A stretch of DNA of 36,135 nucleotides from Bacteroidaceae bacterium. Lineage in GTDB: Bacteria > Bacteroidota > Bacteroidia > Bacteroidales > Bacteroidaceae. A program made the translations under genes and the position numbers. Position 1 is the stretch's first letter, and each line of letters opens with the position of its first letter. The DNA lies in assembly GCA_017448965.1 (NCBI GenBank), contig JAFSKK010000025.1, positions 1 to 36,135 on the forward strand. The letters are read 5' to 3'. The notes under the pieces were generated by a model that searched no databases, was not told the DNA's origin, and saw only the letters and a program-made list of their open reading frames with translations. This document shows positions 1-8,579 of the stretch, piece by piece.

Positions 1-8
1 TGGAGAAA

Positions 9-335
9 TCATCCACAAACGGAACAAATGTAAGTTCTGAAAACCGATTTCATCAATAATAGGAACTTTGAAATTGACATTTTGTAAGTGATTTTTTCTA
101 ATGACCGATTTGGGTTTATTTCATTTCTTGAAACAGGTTCCCCATTGATCTCTAAATTAGTGGCGAGATAATCCAGGCCAATCTTGTATGAACTCCGCCT
201 AGGTTTTTGGACACCCCGATATTTGCCTATTTGACCTATGGCGTAAATGAGTCCTTTGTTCGTACAATATGACAGTCGGTAGTCATTATTTCCGTCGTTT
301 AAGTGGCAGATTCTGATTGGGATGAAAGAGTACAT
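9..335 (-). CDS. hypothetical protein, 108 aa
   Basis: I do not recognise this protein. It is an open frame with a stop inside the window, 35 bases downstream of the membrane-protein gene at 371-1033 and on the same strand, so it could be co-transcribed. It is basic and hydrophilic, with no signal peptide, a weak hydrophobic stretch near the C-terminus and a final pair of cysteines (CSVC). Its composition is not strongly protein-like, and it may be a degenerate remnant or a chance ORF. Confidence 0.35.
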   Translation of the reverse strand: MYSFIPIRICHLNDGNNDYRLSYCTNKGLIYAIGQIGKYRGVQKPRRSSYKIGLDYLATNLEINGEPVSRNEINPNRSLEKITYKMSISKFLLLMKSVFRTYICSVCG

Positions 336-370
336 AATAGTTAAATGTGATTTTTAGAAGAATAAATCAT

Positions 371-1033
371 TTAGGGTGTATTTATGGGGTCAGGGTATAT
401 GACATTGTGGATGGAGAAGATTATTGGCTGATTTCTCGTCACTGCACCTCGGATTTCCTTTTCTTTGAATTTGATGATGATGCTTTGGAGCTGTATGGAA
501 TCCTTTGCCAATGATATCATAAACGCTCTTTGTCTCCATACTTTGGCACGATGATTGCCGTATGGATCATCCCAACCTCGTTGTAACACCTCTTTCAGAT
601 GTGTCATGTCGGAGTAATGGTCAACCTCAATGCTGTCGGGGATGCCCTGTGAGGAGGTGTATAAAGTAAGTGCCTCTGCCGAATGCCCTTTATCCATATT
701 CAATGGCATCACGTTCTGGTTCATCCTTTCATGTGTGGCCGACTCAAGATAGAAGTCCACGATGCTATCAGCACATCCATTGGGATACGGAGGTGTTCCG
801 CTGATGAAAAGCCCATGTCTGTAGTGAAAAGGCACCACATGGAATGTCAGTAAATAGTGGCGATAATTTGCAAGGGTGGAATCGTCAAGCTGGATTTCCT
901 CAATCGCCACACTTTCTATCTGATAGTCCACATACTGCTTTTCTGTGTAAAACTGCCAAATGACAATGCCGAGGAATATGGCAATCACACATCCCACAAT
1001 AGCCAACACTCGTTTTGTCGAATTCTTTTTCAT
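371..1033 (-). CDS. single-pass membrane protein, possible immunity or partner protein of the upstream peptidase
   Basis: About 220 aa. A short basic N-terminus (KKNSTKR) is followed by one hydrophobic segment (residues about 9-28), then a predicted extracytoplasmic domain rich in His, Tyr and Asp. I chose the start at 1033 because its ATG overlaps the stop of the preceding gene as ATGA (1030-1033), the usual sign of translational coupling; a longer frame to 1105 would overlap that gene's 3' end. I do not recognise the family. Tight coupling to a cysteine-peptidase candidate with no obvious inhibitor suggests a membrane-anchored immunity or accessory protein, but this is inference from context only. 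Confidence 0.7.
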   Translation of the reverse strand: MKKNSTKRVLAIVGCVIAIFLGIVIWQFYTEKQYVDYQIESVAIEEIQLDDSTLANYRHYLLTFHVVPFHYRHGLFISGTPPYPNGCADSIVDFYLESATHERMNQNVMPLNMDKGHSAEALTLYTSSQGIPDSIEVDHYSDMTHLKEVLQRGWDDPYGNHRAKVWRQRAFMISLAKDSIQLQSIIIKFKEKEIRGAVTRNQPIIFSIHNVIYPDPINTP

Positions 1034-2151
1034 TTCTTTTCCACCTTGTATATAAAATAGGTTTCTACATTTATGGTATGGTTGTTGTTGCTTCCCCAGT
1101 GCCAAAAAGAAATACCTTTCTCATCATAGATACCAGTTACTTGAATATAATGAGTTGGAACGGGGGAAGTTGTTGTAAGTTTGTATTCTACGTAAGCATC
1201 TGAAAGCGGTTCACTAACGACTGCGGCAATCACAAAATATTTCCCATAGTCAATATTTGCAAGTTCTTGATAACGGGCTATGTTAACTACGGTAACATCC
1301 AATCCTAATGTGTCGGATAGGAAATTTTTCATGGCCGTAGGCCAAAGAAAAGATTTTAATCCCGAACCATCTGAAAAGGGATTGTAATCTAGCACTATAT
1401 TTCTTGAATTTGTGATGGCTCCCTGCATGATAGCATCAACAGATGTTGTACCTATCTGTTGTAGTTGAGCGTCATCCCCTATTTTTGAGTCCTCCGCTAC
1501 ATGTAGATTCCAAGGGGTGTATTGTCCGTTCTCGTATAATGAGATGGCAACTTGAACATATTTTTCAGGCATAAACTCTGCGAGATATTTGCAAATGACG
1601 GCAGCTCCACAAGTTCCATTTTTTCCTTGTTGGATAATGTCAGGTCTGTACACATGTAGTTTTAATATCTTCGCAAAGTTTGTTTTATTAATATTGGGAT
1701 ATGCAACTGATTCATGGTTTCTTTTAGAGAAAGCCTGTATTTGTTCTAGCGCTTTCTCTTTCTGACTTTTTTGTGTGCCTCCTCCTCCTGTCTGGCCATC
1801 ATGATTAGGTGTGTTGGGATTCTGGTTGTTACCTCCATTTCCTCCACTTCCTCCTGGTTCGGGTGTGCTTCCCATGTGGCTGAAAGGATGGGAGTATTCT
1901 CCCCAGTTCCAATCGGAGAGCCAGTCAGAAAAATTGTCGGAATAGGCATTAGATGTACTGCTTCCAATGACCTCAGTCCATCGCGGAACATACCCCATTC
2001 CTTCCACGTATCCTCCTTTCCATTCTTTGTAGGGGATGGCATCAAACTCGTCTACGGTATAGGGGTTGTTCAGTGATCCTTTTGGGGAGGTATTGCTCCC
2101 ACTTCCACTATTGGTACTGTTGCTTGTTGTATAATGGTTAATGGTTGTCAT
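1030..2151 (-). CDS. papain-like cysteine peptidase-domain protein, candidate secreted effector
   Basis: 373 aa in three parts. The first 90 residues contain a Tyr/Trp/Gly-rich segment (NPYTVDEFDAIPYKEWKGGY) of a kind I associate with leaders of Bacteroidetes secreted or polymorphic proteins. Residues about 95-130 are a Gly/Asn/Pro/Gln linker. The C-terminal domain has QGKNGTCGAAV, where Gln lies six residues before Cys as in papain-like enzymes, followed by THYIQVTG, which fits a catalytic His, and then FWHWGSNN. No N-terminal signal peptide is visible, so export would need a dedicated route. The gene follows a DUF3244-like gene and is coupled by ATGA to a membrane protein. A bacteriocin-like or contact-dependent toxin, or a self-processing peptidase, are both possible. 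Confidence 0.6.
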   Translation of the reverse strand: MTTINHYTTSNSTNSGSGSNTSPKGSLNNPYTVDEFDAIPYKEWKGGYVEGMGYVPRWTEVIGSSTSNAYSDNFSDWLSDWNWGEYSHPFSHMGSTPEPGGSGGNGGNNQNPNTPNHDGQTGGGGTQKSQKEKALEQIQAFSKRNHESVAYPNINKTNFAKILKLHVYRPDIIQQGKNGTCGAAVICKYLAEFMPEKYVQVAISLYENGQYTPWNLHVAEDSKIGDDAQLQQIGTTSVDAIMQGAITNSRNIVLDYNPFSDGSGLKSFLWPTAMKNFLSDTLGLDVTVVNIARYQELANIDYGKYFVIAAVVSEPLSDAYVEYKLTTTSPVPTHYIQVTGIYDEKGISFWHWGSNNNHTINVETYFIYKVEKK

Positions 2152-2191
2152 GATTGTTCTTATTCATTTGCAAAATTAATACTTCTTTTTA

Positions 2192-2545
2192 TTATAATTC
2201 AATTTCTCCCACGAAAGTGATACTTCCTCTCTCAATTTCTATCTCAAAGATGCCAGAAAGGGTGTTGGGAAGTTCCACAATGCCAGTCTCATCTATTATA
2301 GTTGTATAGACGATGTTGTCATCCTCATCTATGAGTGTGAGGGGGCAACCGATGCAGCTCTCATCAAAAGTGAGAGTGTAGTCATCGATGTAGACTTCGG
2401 GGAGAGCAACGGGTGAACGCTTGGGCCTATTATGGTTGCTGCCATGTTGGGTGATTTTAACTGTTTTTCTTTCTTCGCTGGCAAATGTGGTAATTGAACA
2501 AGATGCCGCCAGCATGAGCATGAGCATGATAAATTTCCTTTTCAT
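2192..2545 (-). CDS. small secreted DUF3244-like protein
   Basis: 117 aa. A signal peptide (MKRKFIMLMLMLAASCSITTFA) precedes a basic segment with PKRSP and a beta-rich domain. The pattern YIDD-TLTF, LTLIDEDDNIVYTT and LSGIFEIEIERG matches the short Bacteroidetes DUF3244 proteins, which look like a single Ig-like or T9SS-tail-like sandwich. The function of that family is unknown to me. It is first in a likely operon with the cysteine-peptidase candidate and its membrane partner, behind a promoter at 2580-2587. Cys15 sits in a possible lipobox (AASC), so a lipoprotein is an alternative reading. Confidence 0.75.
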   Translation of the reverse strand: MKRKFIMLMLMLAASCSITTFASEERKTVKITQHGSNHNRPKRSPVALPEVYIDDYTLTFDESCIGCPLTLIDEDDNIVYTTIIDETGIVELPNTLSGIFEIEIERGSITFVGEIEL

Positions 2546-2579
2546 AACTTTGTTTTTTTAGGTTTTTGAATTGGTGATG

Positions 2580-2610
2580 CAAAGTTATGATAAGTATCTC
2601 TTGCTGAACA
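2580..2610 (-). promoter_or_regulatory. promoter of the DUF3244/peptidase operon
   Basis: On the minus strand TAACTTTG (2580-2587) matches the Bacteroidetes -7 consensus TAnnTTTG, with a TTTG-like -33 element about 20 bases upstream near 2610. It lies about 35 bases before the ATG at 2545. Confidence 0.65.
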
Positions 2611-2627
2611 AATTGGTTGACGAGTTC

Positions 2628-2647
2628 TTTTACACCCCTTTTACACC
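2628..2647. promoter_or_regulatory. direct repeat TTTTACACC x2, 11-bp period, possible activator site
   Basis: TTTTACACC occurs at 2628-2636 and 2639-2647, exactly one helical turn apart and upstream of the -33 region of the DUF3244 operon promoter. The adjacent upstream gene encodes an HTH regulator. The link is inference. Confidence 0.4.
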
Positions 2648-2717
2648 TCGGTTGCTGATGGCTTGAGGAGTGGCTGAAAAACAGTATGTTAACGAGGAGT
2701 GTCTCGCCTCCTTTATG

Positions 2718-4454
2718 TTACTCTTTCTCCAGATTTTTACTTAATGTGGCAGCACTTTCTGCTCCATAAAGTTTTTGGTTTACACGTTTCTTTACATTCG
2801 TTATTCGTTGTGGAGATGTGTTGAGAAGGTATGCTATTTCGCCAGGCGAGAAATGTAAACGGGTCAAAATAGTCGTTTGCAATTCTTGTCCGGATAAATG
2901 ATGCTCTCTAATCACCTTTTGGTAGAATAAAGGTGCGCATTGTTGTAAGATTATGGTTAACTTTCCCCAATCATTTTCGCATGGTAATACAGGATGAAGC
3001 TTGGGGCGTGCCATATCTTTGAAGGTTTGAACTATTTCGCTTTCACGCAATGCCTGCTCCTTTTCTCCAGATTCTAAGGCGTCATATTTCTTGTGATATT
3101 CTTGGATAAGGATGTTGAGCTGTTCTATTTCTTGTTGTTTGATAACAAGCACATTCTCTTTCAGATCATTATATGAATCTTGCAAAACAAGCAGTTCTTC
3201 TTTTGCTTGCGAGAATTTCACAACAGCATTTGTGTAATCAATGCCGATTTGTCTGATTTGTGCATTTTTCTTTTTCCTATATTTTATATAATTACTTGTT
3301 ACGAAACCAATCAGCAATAGGCTGATGATGCAGATTTCCCATTTGGCACGTCTTTCGTTTTCTGCTTCTTTCTTTTTAGCCTCGGCAATTTTTTGATGTC
3401 TCGTGTAGTTATACATGGATGAGAACTTGATGGTGGCCTCCATTTGGTTTTCGCTAAGAATGGTTTCAAGCCCTTCTTCACACAGGAAACTATATTTCAC
3501 GATAGAATCCGTATTCTTTTTGGTAGTGAAAATGGAAAGCAAGCCTTTGTAGGCATCGTACTTATAGCCAGCCTCAAGTAAATGTCGATATGAGATTTCT
3601 GCGGAGTCTGGGCAATTCACACCTTCATAGTAGAGTCCTCGCAAATAATAATAATGCTTGTTGGTGGGTGTCCCTATGCTGTCGAATAGCCCTGATTCAG
3701 TCTCACATATGTGCATTAGTTCTTTCGCTTTCTCATATTGTGATGTGCCAATATAAATGTCTATCATCTCATGGTATACGTTGGCTGCCTCTTGAGGATA
3801 TCCATACTTTTTGTATAGTTGGGCACTTTGGGTTGTATAATGGAATACTTGAATGGTGTCGCGCATCGCAAAATAAGGTACTACCATCAATTCTATGCCT
3901 TTGATGTAGCTGAACATATCGTTTGCCTTTGATGCATAATAACTGTATTTCCTCAATGCCTTGAGCTCTTCTTCTGGCAAGTATTGTGCTCTGAAGAGTT
4001 CTGCCATCTGCCCATAGATTCTAAATAATGTGTTATAGTCGCAGTCGGCACTAAGGGTGTCGGCTTTCTCCACAGCGTCTTCATAGCATTGCAGAGCCAT
4101 GGGAACTTCGCCCCGGTCGCGGTAGATGCAACCGAGCAGGTAATGGGCTTTGAGTTGCTGGTTGGGGGTGCCGTGGTGGTCGTAGTAGTCCACCACCTCT
4201 TGGAAAATGGTGTCGGGGGGCAGGGGCAGGTAGAGTTTGTTGTTGGCTTCGGCCATGAGGACGGCGTGGCGCATGCAGGTCTGCTCCGACTGCCGGGGGA
4301 TGAGGCTGTCCGCTTCCATCAGCAGGGTGTGGGCAGAGTCGGGCAGGCTGTCCATCAGGGTTTCGGCATGGTCTAACAACGACACAACCCTCCTGTCGTC
4401 AGCACATGCCGACAACAGGAGGGTTGTGATAAGAATGATGTAAAGATGTTTCAT
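2718..4454 (-). CDS. TPR/coiled-coil membrane regulator with C-terminal helix-turn-helix
   Basis: 578 aa. A lipoprotein-type signal (LLLSACADD, Cys17) leads into TPR-like helical repeats over residues about 20-350. One transmembrane segment follows (about 372-391), then a cytoplasmic coiled coil (about 395-475), and a C-terminal HTH-like domain (about 520-562) with the pattern FSPGEIAYLLNTSPQRITNVKKR seen in LuxR-like domains. This architecture is common in Bacteroidetes as a one-protein sensor-regulator. The gene is 172 bases upstream of the DUF3244/peptidase operon on the same strand and is its probable regulator. A 14-bp perfect inverted repeat spans codons 9-24. The N-terminal Cys with a later TM helix makes true lipidation uncertain. 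Confidence 0.8.
   Translation of the reverse strand: MKHLYIILITTLLLSACADDRRVVSLLDHAETLMDSLPDSAHTLLMEADSLIPRQSEQTCMRHAVLMAEANNKLYLPLPPDTIFQEVVDYYDHHGTPNQQLKAHYLLGCIYRDRGEVPMALQCYEDAVEKADTLSADCDYNTLFRIYGQMAELFRAQYLPEEELKALRKYSYYASKANDMFSYIKGIELMVVPYFAMRDTIQVFHYTTQSAQLYKKYGYPQEAANVYHEMIDIYIGTSQYEKAKELMHICETESGLFDSIGTPTNKHYYYLRGLYYEGVNCPDSAEISYRHLLEAGYKYDAYKGLLSIFTTKKNTDSIVKYSFLCEEGLETILSENQMEATIKFSSMYNYTRHQKIAEAKKKEAENERRAKWEICIISLLLIGFVTSNYIKYRKKKNAQIRQIGIDYTNAVVKFSQAKEELLVLQDSYNDLKENVLVIKQQEIEQLNILIQEYHKKYDALESGEKEQALRESEIVQTFKDMARPKLHPVLPCENDWGKLTIILQQCAPLFYQKVIREHHLSGQELQTTILTRLHFSPGEIAYLLNTSPQRITNVKKRVNQKLYGAESAATLSKNLEKE
4383..4428. repeat. 14-bp perfect inverted repeat inside the start of the TPR-regulator gene
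   Basis: CACAACCCTCCTGT at 4383-4396 is the exact reverse complement of ACAGGAGGGTTGTG at 4415-4428, with an 18-base loop. In the mRNA it begins 26 bases after the ATG and covers the signal-peptide codons, so it could limit early elongation or initiation. Confidence 0.75.
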
Positions 4455-4475
4455 GTGAAGGATGCCCCGTCGGGG

Positions 4476-6671
4476 TCACTTCTTGTTGTTCCGTTCCGCG
4501 TTTCTGTTTTTGATGTTTTTTTCTTTGTCAGGCTTCTGCTTGGTGATTTTCTCTGGTTTCTGCTTTGGCAAGGACAGGGCGGTGGGATTCCACTCTTGGG
4601 TGATTTCCCATTGTGCCTTGAGGGTAAGTGCCCCAGGGTAGTAGAAGACGGGTTCGGGCTGCTGCTGGAGGTCGTAGTCGCCCGTGTCCCATTGGCCGTT
4701 GCCGTTGGTGTCGCAGAAGAGACGCAGGTAGTAGGTGCCAGGGGTGAGGAAGTAGAAGTCGGCTTTGGCGTTCTTGGCGCGGATGGTCTTCACCGCCTTG
4801 TCGCTTCCGTCGAGCAGTTGCACGTAGGCATTGCTCCAGTTGGCACCTGTGGGGTCGGTGCCTTGCAGGGCAACGAAGAGAGTGGAGTAGGTGCTCATGG
4901 ACTTCATCTTGATGATGCGCTTCTGTGCCTCGTTGCGCTTGCCGTAGATGTTGACGAAGGCGGCGGTGTCAATCTCCACCTTGTAGGTGGTGTCGGGTTC
5001 CCATTCTGCATAGAGCCGATAGGTGCGTGTGTGGCCAGGAACGGGACGGAACAGGAACTTGGTGGGTTGGAACACGGAGTCGACCTGAATGCTGAAGTGT
5101 ATCTTGGAGACATCGAAGGTGTCGAGCGGCTCCTCGAACTCGAAGTCTATGTTCTTGTCAGGATCCATCGACTGTGCGTTGACGGTCTTGAAGGTGAGGA
5201 ACTCCTCTGGCATGGGAGGAACCTCGATGTCGTCATCGTCTTTCTTCCGCTTCTTTTTCTTCTTTTCCTTCCCCTCTTTCTTGGAGGACTTGTCTGGTTC
5301 CGTCACGCTTTCGTCGGGTGCAGTCTCGGTGTCATCTTCTGCAGTGGCCACTTCCTCGTCGGGGCTGGCTTCGGTGGCTTCGTCCTCATCCTCTCCGTCG
5401 TCGTCTTTCGTGTTGCCTTCTTTCCCAGCCTCTTTCTCTGCTTTGCGTGCAGCACGTCGCTCTGCCTTCACCTGTTGTCTGTACTGCTTGGCCCATTCTT
5501 CAAACTTCTCCTGCTGCTGACGGGCAATGCGGGCTTTGGTCAGTTTCGACACCAAGTAGAGGGTGTCGGTGGTGAGTGCCAGATTGCCTGTGGTGTCGGT
5601 GGCAAAGAAGTCGAGTTGGATGGAGAGGGTGTCGAGGTTGTAGATGAGGGAGTCGCGCACCCAGTAGTTGAGGGTGTCGTTATGTTGTGAGGCATCGATG
5701 ACGAAGGCCTGTTCGGCATCGAAGTTCAGTCCGGTGAGTCGGGGCAGCGTATCGCTGGGAGCTGTGAAGTAGAGGGTGAACTTCCAAGGGGTGGGGCGTT
5801 CGCTCTTCAGCAGGTAGCGGTCTTGAATGGCTGACTCGAAGGCTGTCAAGACGATGTCGTCGGGGTAGAAGTGGGTGTAGGGGGTCATCACGATAGAGTC
5901 GTAATGGATGCTGTCGTGCCACACGGTGTCGGGGCGGATATCGGGCTTGCTGGAGGGCGTGAGAATGCGCTCAGAGAAGGCCACCATCTCAGAACGTTGG
6001 TCATAGACGTAGTTCTGGTTGGCGTCTTTGAGTGCAAAGGCACGATATTGTCCCATGGAGAGTCCTTTGATGACGAAGTGCCCTCGACTGTCGGTGCGCG
6101 AGATGCGCTCGAAAGGTTGAGTGCGGAAAATGGAGTCGGGAAGTGAACCATCGGTGCTGAGGGAGTCTAACTTATAGAGTCCCACGAGCATGCCCTTGAT
6201 GGGTTCGAGGTTGCTGGCATCGAGCACATGGCCCGACACTTGGAAGGTGTCCACCTGCTCGCCTGTGGAGAAGGTGAAGGCAAAGTCGCCGTAGGGGTTG
6301 CCCTCGTTGTTATCGACGATGGCATCGGCAAAATCGATGGTGTAAGTGGTGTTGGGTTTGAGCGAGTCAAGCAAGGAGATGGTTACCTTCTTGCCATTGG
6401 CTTCAATCTCTGGCTGTTCAATCTGAGGTGGGGAGATGACCACCTTCTCCATCGCATTGTCTATCTTGATGATTTCATCGAACTCGATGGTGATTTTCTT
6501 GGCATGCTTCACGTTGGAGGCACCCAGTTTGGGCGATGTGCGCACCACCTTGGGCGGTGTCTCATCGTAGGGGCCTCCGTCGGGTGTGCCAATGCGGGCA
6601 CAGGAAACAAAAAGGAGGAGGACGACGGATAGGAGCGTTTGGAGAAGGAATCCTCTTTTTACTTCCATCAT
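4476..6671 (-). CDS. Ig-like (SbsA/Big_5-type) domain lipoprotein
   Basis: 731 aa. The signal peptide ends in a lipobox (LFVSC, Cys24), so this is a probable outer-membrane lipoprotein. Residues about 38-135 form the Bacteroidetes N-terminal Ig-like domain (PPKVVRTSPKLGASNV, KKITIEFDEII, LKPNTTYTIDF, FAFTFSTG). A carboxypeptidase-regulatory-like beta segment follows (VSGHVLDASNLEPIKG). Residues about 383-485 are an unusual low-complexity insert, very rich in Lys, Glu, Asp, Ala and Arg, which makes the protein longer than I expect for the family. The start is ATG 6671 or 6668. The gene begins 10 bases after the GH3-family gene, indicating an operon; the TPR-regulator gene starts 21 bases after its stop. 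Function is unknown; a surface or envelope role is likely. Confidence 0.85.
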   Translation of the reverse strand: MMEVKRGFLLQTLLSVVLLLFVSCARIGTPDGGPYDETPPKVVRTSPKLGASNVKHAKKITIEFDEIIKIDNAMEKVVISPPQIEQPEIEANGKKVTISLLDSLKPNTTYTIDFADAIVDNNEGNPYGDFAFTFSTGEQVDTFQVSGHVLDASNLEPIKGMLVGLYKLDSLSTDGSLPDSIFRTQPFERISRTDSRGHFVIKGLSMGQYRAFALKDANQNYVYDQRSEMVAFSERILTPSSKPDIRPDTVWHDSIHYDSIVMTPYTHFYPDDIVLTAFESAIQDRYLLKSERPTPWKFTLYFTAPSDTLPRLTGLNFDAEQAFVIDASQHNDTLNYWVRDSLIYNLDTLSIQLDFFATDTTGNLALTTDTLYLVSKLTKARIARQQQEKFEEWAKQYRQQVKAERRAARKAEKEAGKEGNTKDDDGEDEDEATEASPDEEVATAEDDTETAPDESVTEPDKSSKKEGKEKKKKKRKKDDDDIEVPPMPEEFLTFKTVNAQSMDPDKNIDFEFEEPLDTFDVSKIHFSIQVDSVFQPTKFLFRPVPGHTRTYRLYAEWEPDTTYKVEIDTAAFVNIYGKRNEAQKRIIKMKSMSTYSTLFVALQGTDPTGANWSNAYVQLLDGSDKAVKTIRAKNAKADFYFLTPGTYYLRLFCDTNGNGQWDTGDYDLQQQPEPVFYYPGALTLKAQWEITQEWNPTALSLPKQKPEKITKQKPDKEKNIKNRNAERNNKK

Positions 6672-6681
6672 GCACAGGGGG

Positions 6682-8208
6682 TTAGTGGTTCATTTCCATG
6701 AGTTCCTCAATGTACTGCCTTGAGTTGCTGAGGCGTGGAATCTTGTGCTGACCTCCCAATTTTCCCTTGCTCTTGAGCCACTCATCGAAGAGGCCTGGCT
6801 TGGCCACGATGATTTCCAGCGGCTGAAGGGTGATGTTCTTGTGACGCTTGGCCTCGTAGTCGGAGTTGATGGCTTGGAGGGAGCGGTCGAGAATGGAGGC
6901 AAACTCGCTGATGGAGCCTGGCTGCTTGGCAAAGTCAATCATCCACTGGTGGCGACACTTTGCGTTGCTGTCCATGAAGATAGGAGCGGCGGTGTATTCC
7001 TTCACTTGTGCGCCAGTGGCTACACAGGCTTGCAGCAGTCCCTGCTCAGCATTGTCAACAATGAGTTCCTCGCCAAATGCGTTGATGAAGTGCTTGGTGC
7101 GTCCCGTGATGCGGAACTTGTAAGGGTCGCGCTGTGAGAACTGCACGGTGTCGCCAATGAGGTAGCGCCACAAACCGCAGTTGGTGCTGATGATCATGGC
7201 GTAGTTTACTCCTGGCTCCACTTCCCAGAGGGGGATGATTTTGTCCTCGTCGATGGGGTAGCCGTTGGCAGAGAGGTTGTCCATTGGGCAGAACTCGTAG
7301 AAGATGCCGTAGTCAATCATCAGCAGCATATTGGGGTCGGAGAGGTCGTTTTGCAGCCCGAAGAAGCCTTCGCTGGCATTGTAGGTCTCCATATAGTGCA
7401 TGTTGGGCAGGCCAATGATGCTCTCGTATTGTTCGCGATAAGGGGTGAAGGCAACACCGCCATGGAAGAAGACTTCGAGATTGGGCCACACTTCGTCGAG
7501 ACGGTTCACGCCCTTCAGTTCCATGACGCGGTTGAGCACGCTGAGCATCCATGAAGGCACACCGCTGATGTTGGTGATGTTCATGTCCATCGCTGCACGG
7601 GCTATCTTGTCGCGCTTCTCCTCAAAGTCGCTCAAGAGGGCGATGTTCTTCTTGGGAACGCGTATCATCTTGGCTGCCGAAGGAATGTTCTCGATGAGGA
7701 TGGCACTCAGGTCACCAACGAGGCTATTGGGCGTGTTCAGGTTGGGCGAGTGGCTTCCTCCGAGGATAAGACTCTTGCCCGAGAAGAATTTGCTGTTGGG
7801 GTTGATGTGCAAGTAGCTGACGATGCAATCGGTGCCACCGCGATAGTGGATGTTCTTCAGACCTTCGCCGCTCACAGGAATGAACTTGCTCTTGTCGTTG
7901 GTGGTGCCTGATGACTTGGCATACCAACGCACCACACCTGGCCAAAGAATGTCGGCTTGGCCTTGGCGCATCTTGTGGATGTAGCCCTTGAGTTCCTCAT
8001 AGGTGTTCACATGCACTTGCTGACGGAATTGCTCGTAGGAGTCAATCTGGTCGTAGCCATGTTGTGAGCCCCATTCAGTTTTTCTTCCTTGACGAATGAG
8101 GTGTCGGAAGATTTTCTGCTGTATTTCCTGAGTTTTTGTGGCATATTTCTCCAGTTGCTTCTGCCTTTTGGAGAAATATATCTTATTAAGAAATCCTGTA
8201 GTGTTCAT
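6682..8208 (-). CDS. GH3 auxin-responsive-promoter family protein (acyl-adenylate-forming enzyme fold)
   Basis: 508 aa, the usual length of bacterial GH3 proteins. It has the ATP-binding motif AKSSGTTNDKSKFIP (SSGTT at 99-103), YNASEGFFGLQ, YLIGDTVQF and the hinge-like ITGRTKHFINAFGEEL. Plant GH3 enzymes conjugate amino acids to acyl acids through an adenylate; the substrate of the bacterial proteins is not known to me. The gene heads a unit with the Ig-like lipoprotein and is driven by a promoter at 8230-8237. It forms the left chromosomal neighbour of the integrated element. Confidence 0.9.
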   Translation of the reverse strand: MNTTGFLNKIYFSKRQKQLEKYATKTQEIQQKIFRHLIRQGRKTEWGSQHGYDQIDSYEQFRQQVHVNTYEELKGYIHKMRQGQADILWPGVVRWYAKSSGTTNDKSKFIPVSGEGLKNIHYRGGTDCIVSYLHINPNSKFFSGKSLILGGSHSPNLNTPNSLVGDLSAILIENIPSAAKMIRVPKKNIALLSDFEEKRDKIARAAMDMNITNISGVPSWMLSVLNRVMELKGVNRLDEVWPNLEVFFHGGVAFTPYREQYESIIGLPNMHYMETYNASEGFFGLQNDLSDPNMLLMIDYGIFYEFCPMDNLSANGYPIDEDKIIPLWEVEPGVNYAMIISTNCGLWRYLIGDTVQFSQRDPYKFRITGRTKHFINAFGEELIVDNAEQGLLQACVATGAQVKEYTAAPIFMDSNAKCRHQWMIDFAKQPGSISEFASILDRSLQAINSDYEAKRHKNITLQPLEIIVAKPGLFDEWLKSKGKLGGQHKIPRLSNSRQYIEELMEMNH

Positions 8209-8229
8209 TGCTGGTGAGATTTACCGATG

Positions 8230-8237
8230 CAAAGTTA
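8230..8237 (-). promoter_or_regulatory. -7 element of the GH3 gene promoter
   Basis: TAACTTTG on the minus strand matches TAnnTTTG and lies 22 bases before the ATG. The surrounding bases (AAAGTTACAAAATAATTATG) resemble those of a second minus-strand promoter at 17300-17307 beyond the right end of the mobile element. Confidence 0.65.
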
Positions 8238-8374
8238 CAAAATAATTATGAATTAGAAAAGCGATTTTGGAAGATTAACGCAGTTCATCCCATAAATGAA
8301 GGCATATGAGCGTAAAACGTGGAAAAATCGCAAGAGGCCAATAAGCAAATCGAGGCAGATTGCGGAACGAATTA

Positions 8375-8393
8375 GGTTTCTTATTCGTAACCC
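8375..8393. other. attL candidate
   Basis: This 19-bp sequence matches 17225-17243 at 18 of 19 bases, with AATTAG-like bases just outside in both copies. Inward, a small palindrome GAAAGTTAAACTTTC lies near 8410, as expected for integrase arm or core sites. The 8218-8579 gap otherwise contains only the GH3 and integrase promoters. Confidence 0.6.
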
Positions 8394-8540
8394 GATAGGG
8401 CTGTTTCCGAAAGTTAAACTTTCCTTAACGACCTACGCAATCCGTGACATATCGCGGCAGTTCAAACCGCTTTAACACTTCCCGTTCCAACTTCCGAAAT
8501 TTGACGTGATTTGCGTAGTGATTTATTCCCAGAAAGGTAT

Positions 8541-8548
8541 TACTTTTG
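8541..8548 (+). promoter_or_regulatory. -7 element of the integrase promoter
   Basis: TACTTTTG fits TAnnTTTG and is followed after 31 bases by the ATG at 8580. This excludes an upstream in-frame ATG at 8511 as the start, since it would precede transcription initiation. Confidence 0.6.
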
Positions 8549-8579
8549 CAGCCCGAATTTTAAAACTGAGTTAAGAAGA

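Noticed and set aside
4446-5690. A 414-aa plus-strand open frame
   Set aside because: It lies antisense to the Ig-like lipoprotein gene, is made of Val/Gly/Leu-rich repeats typical of the complement of a Thr/Asp-rich gene, and has no promoter.
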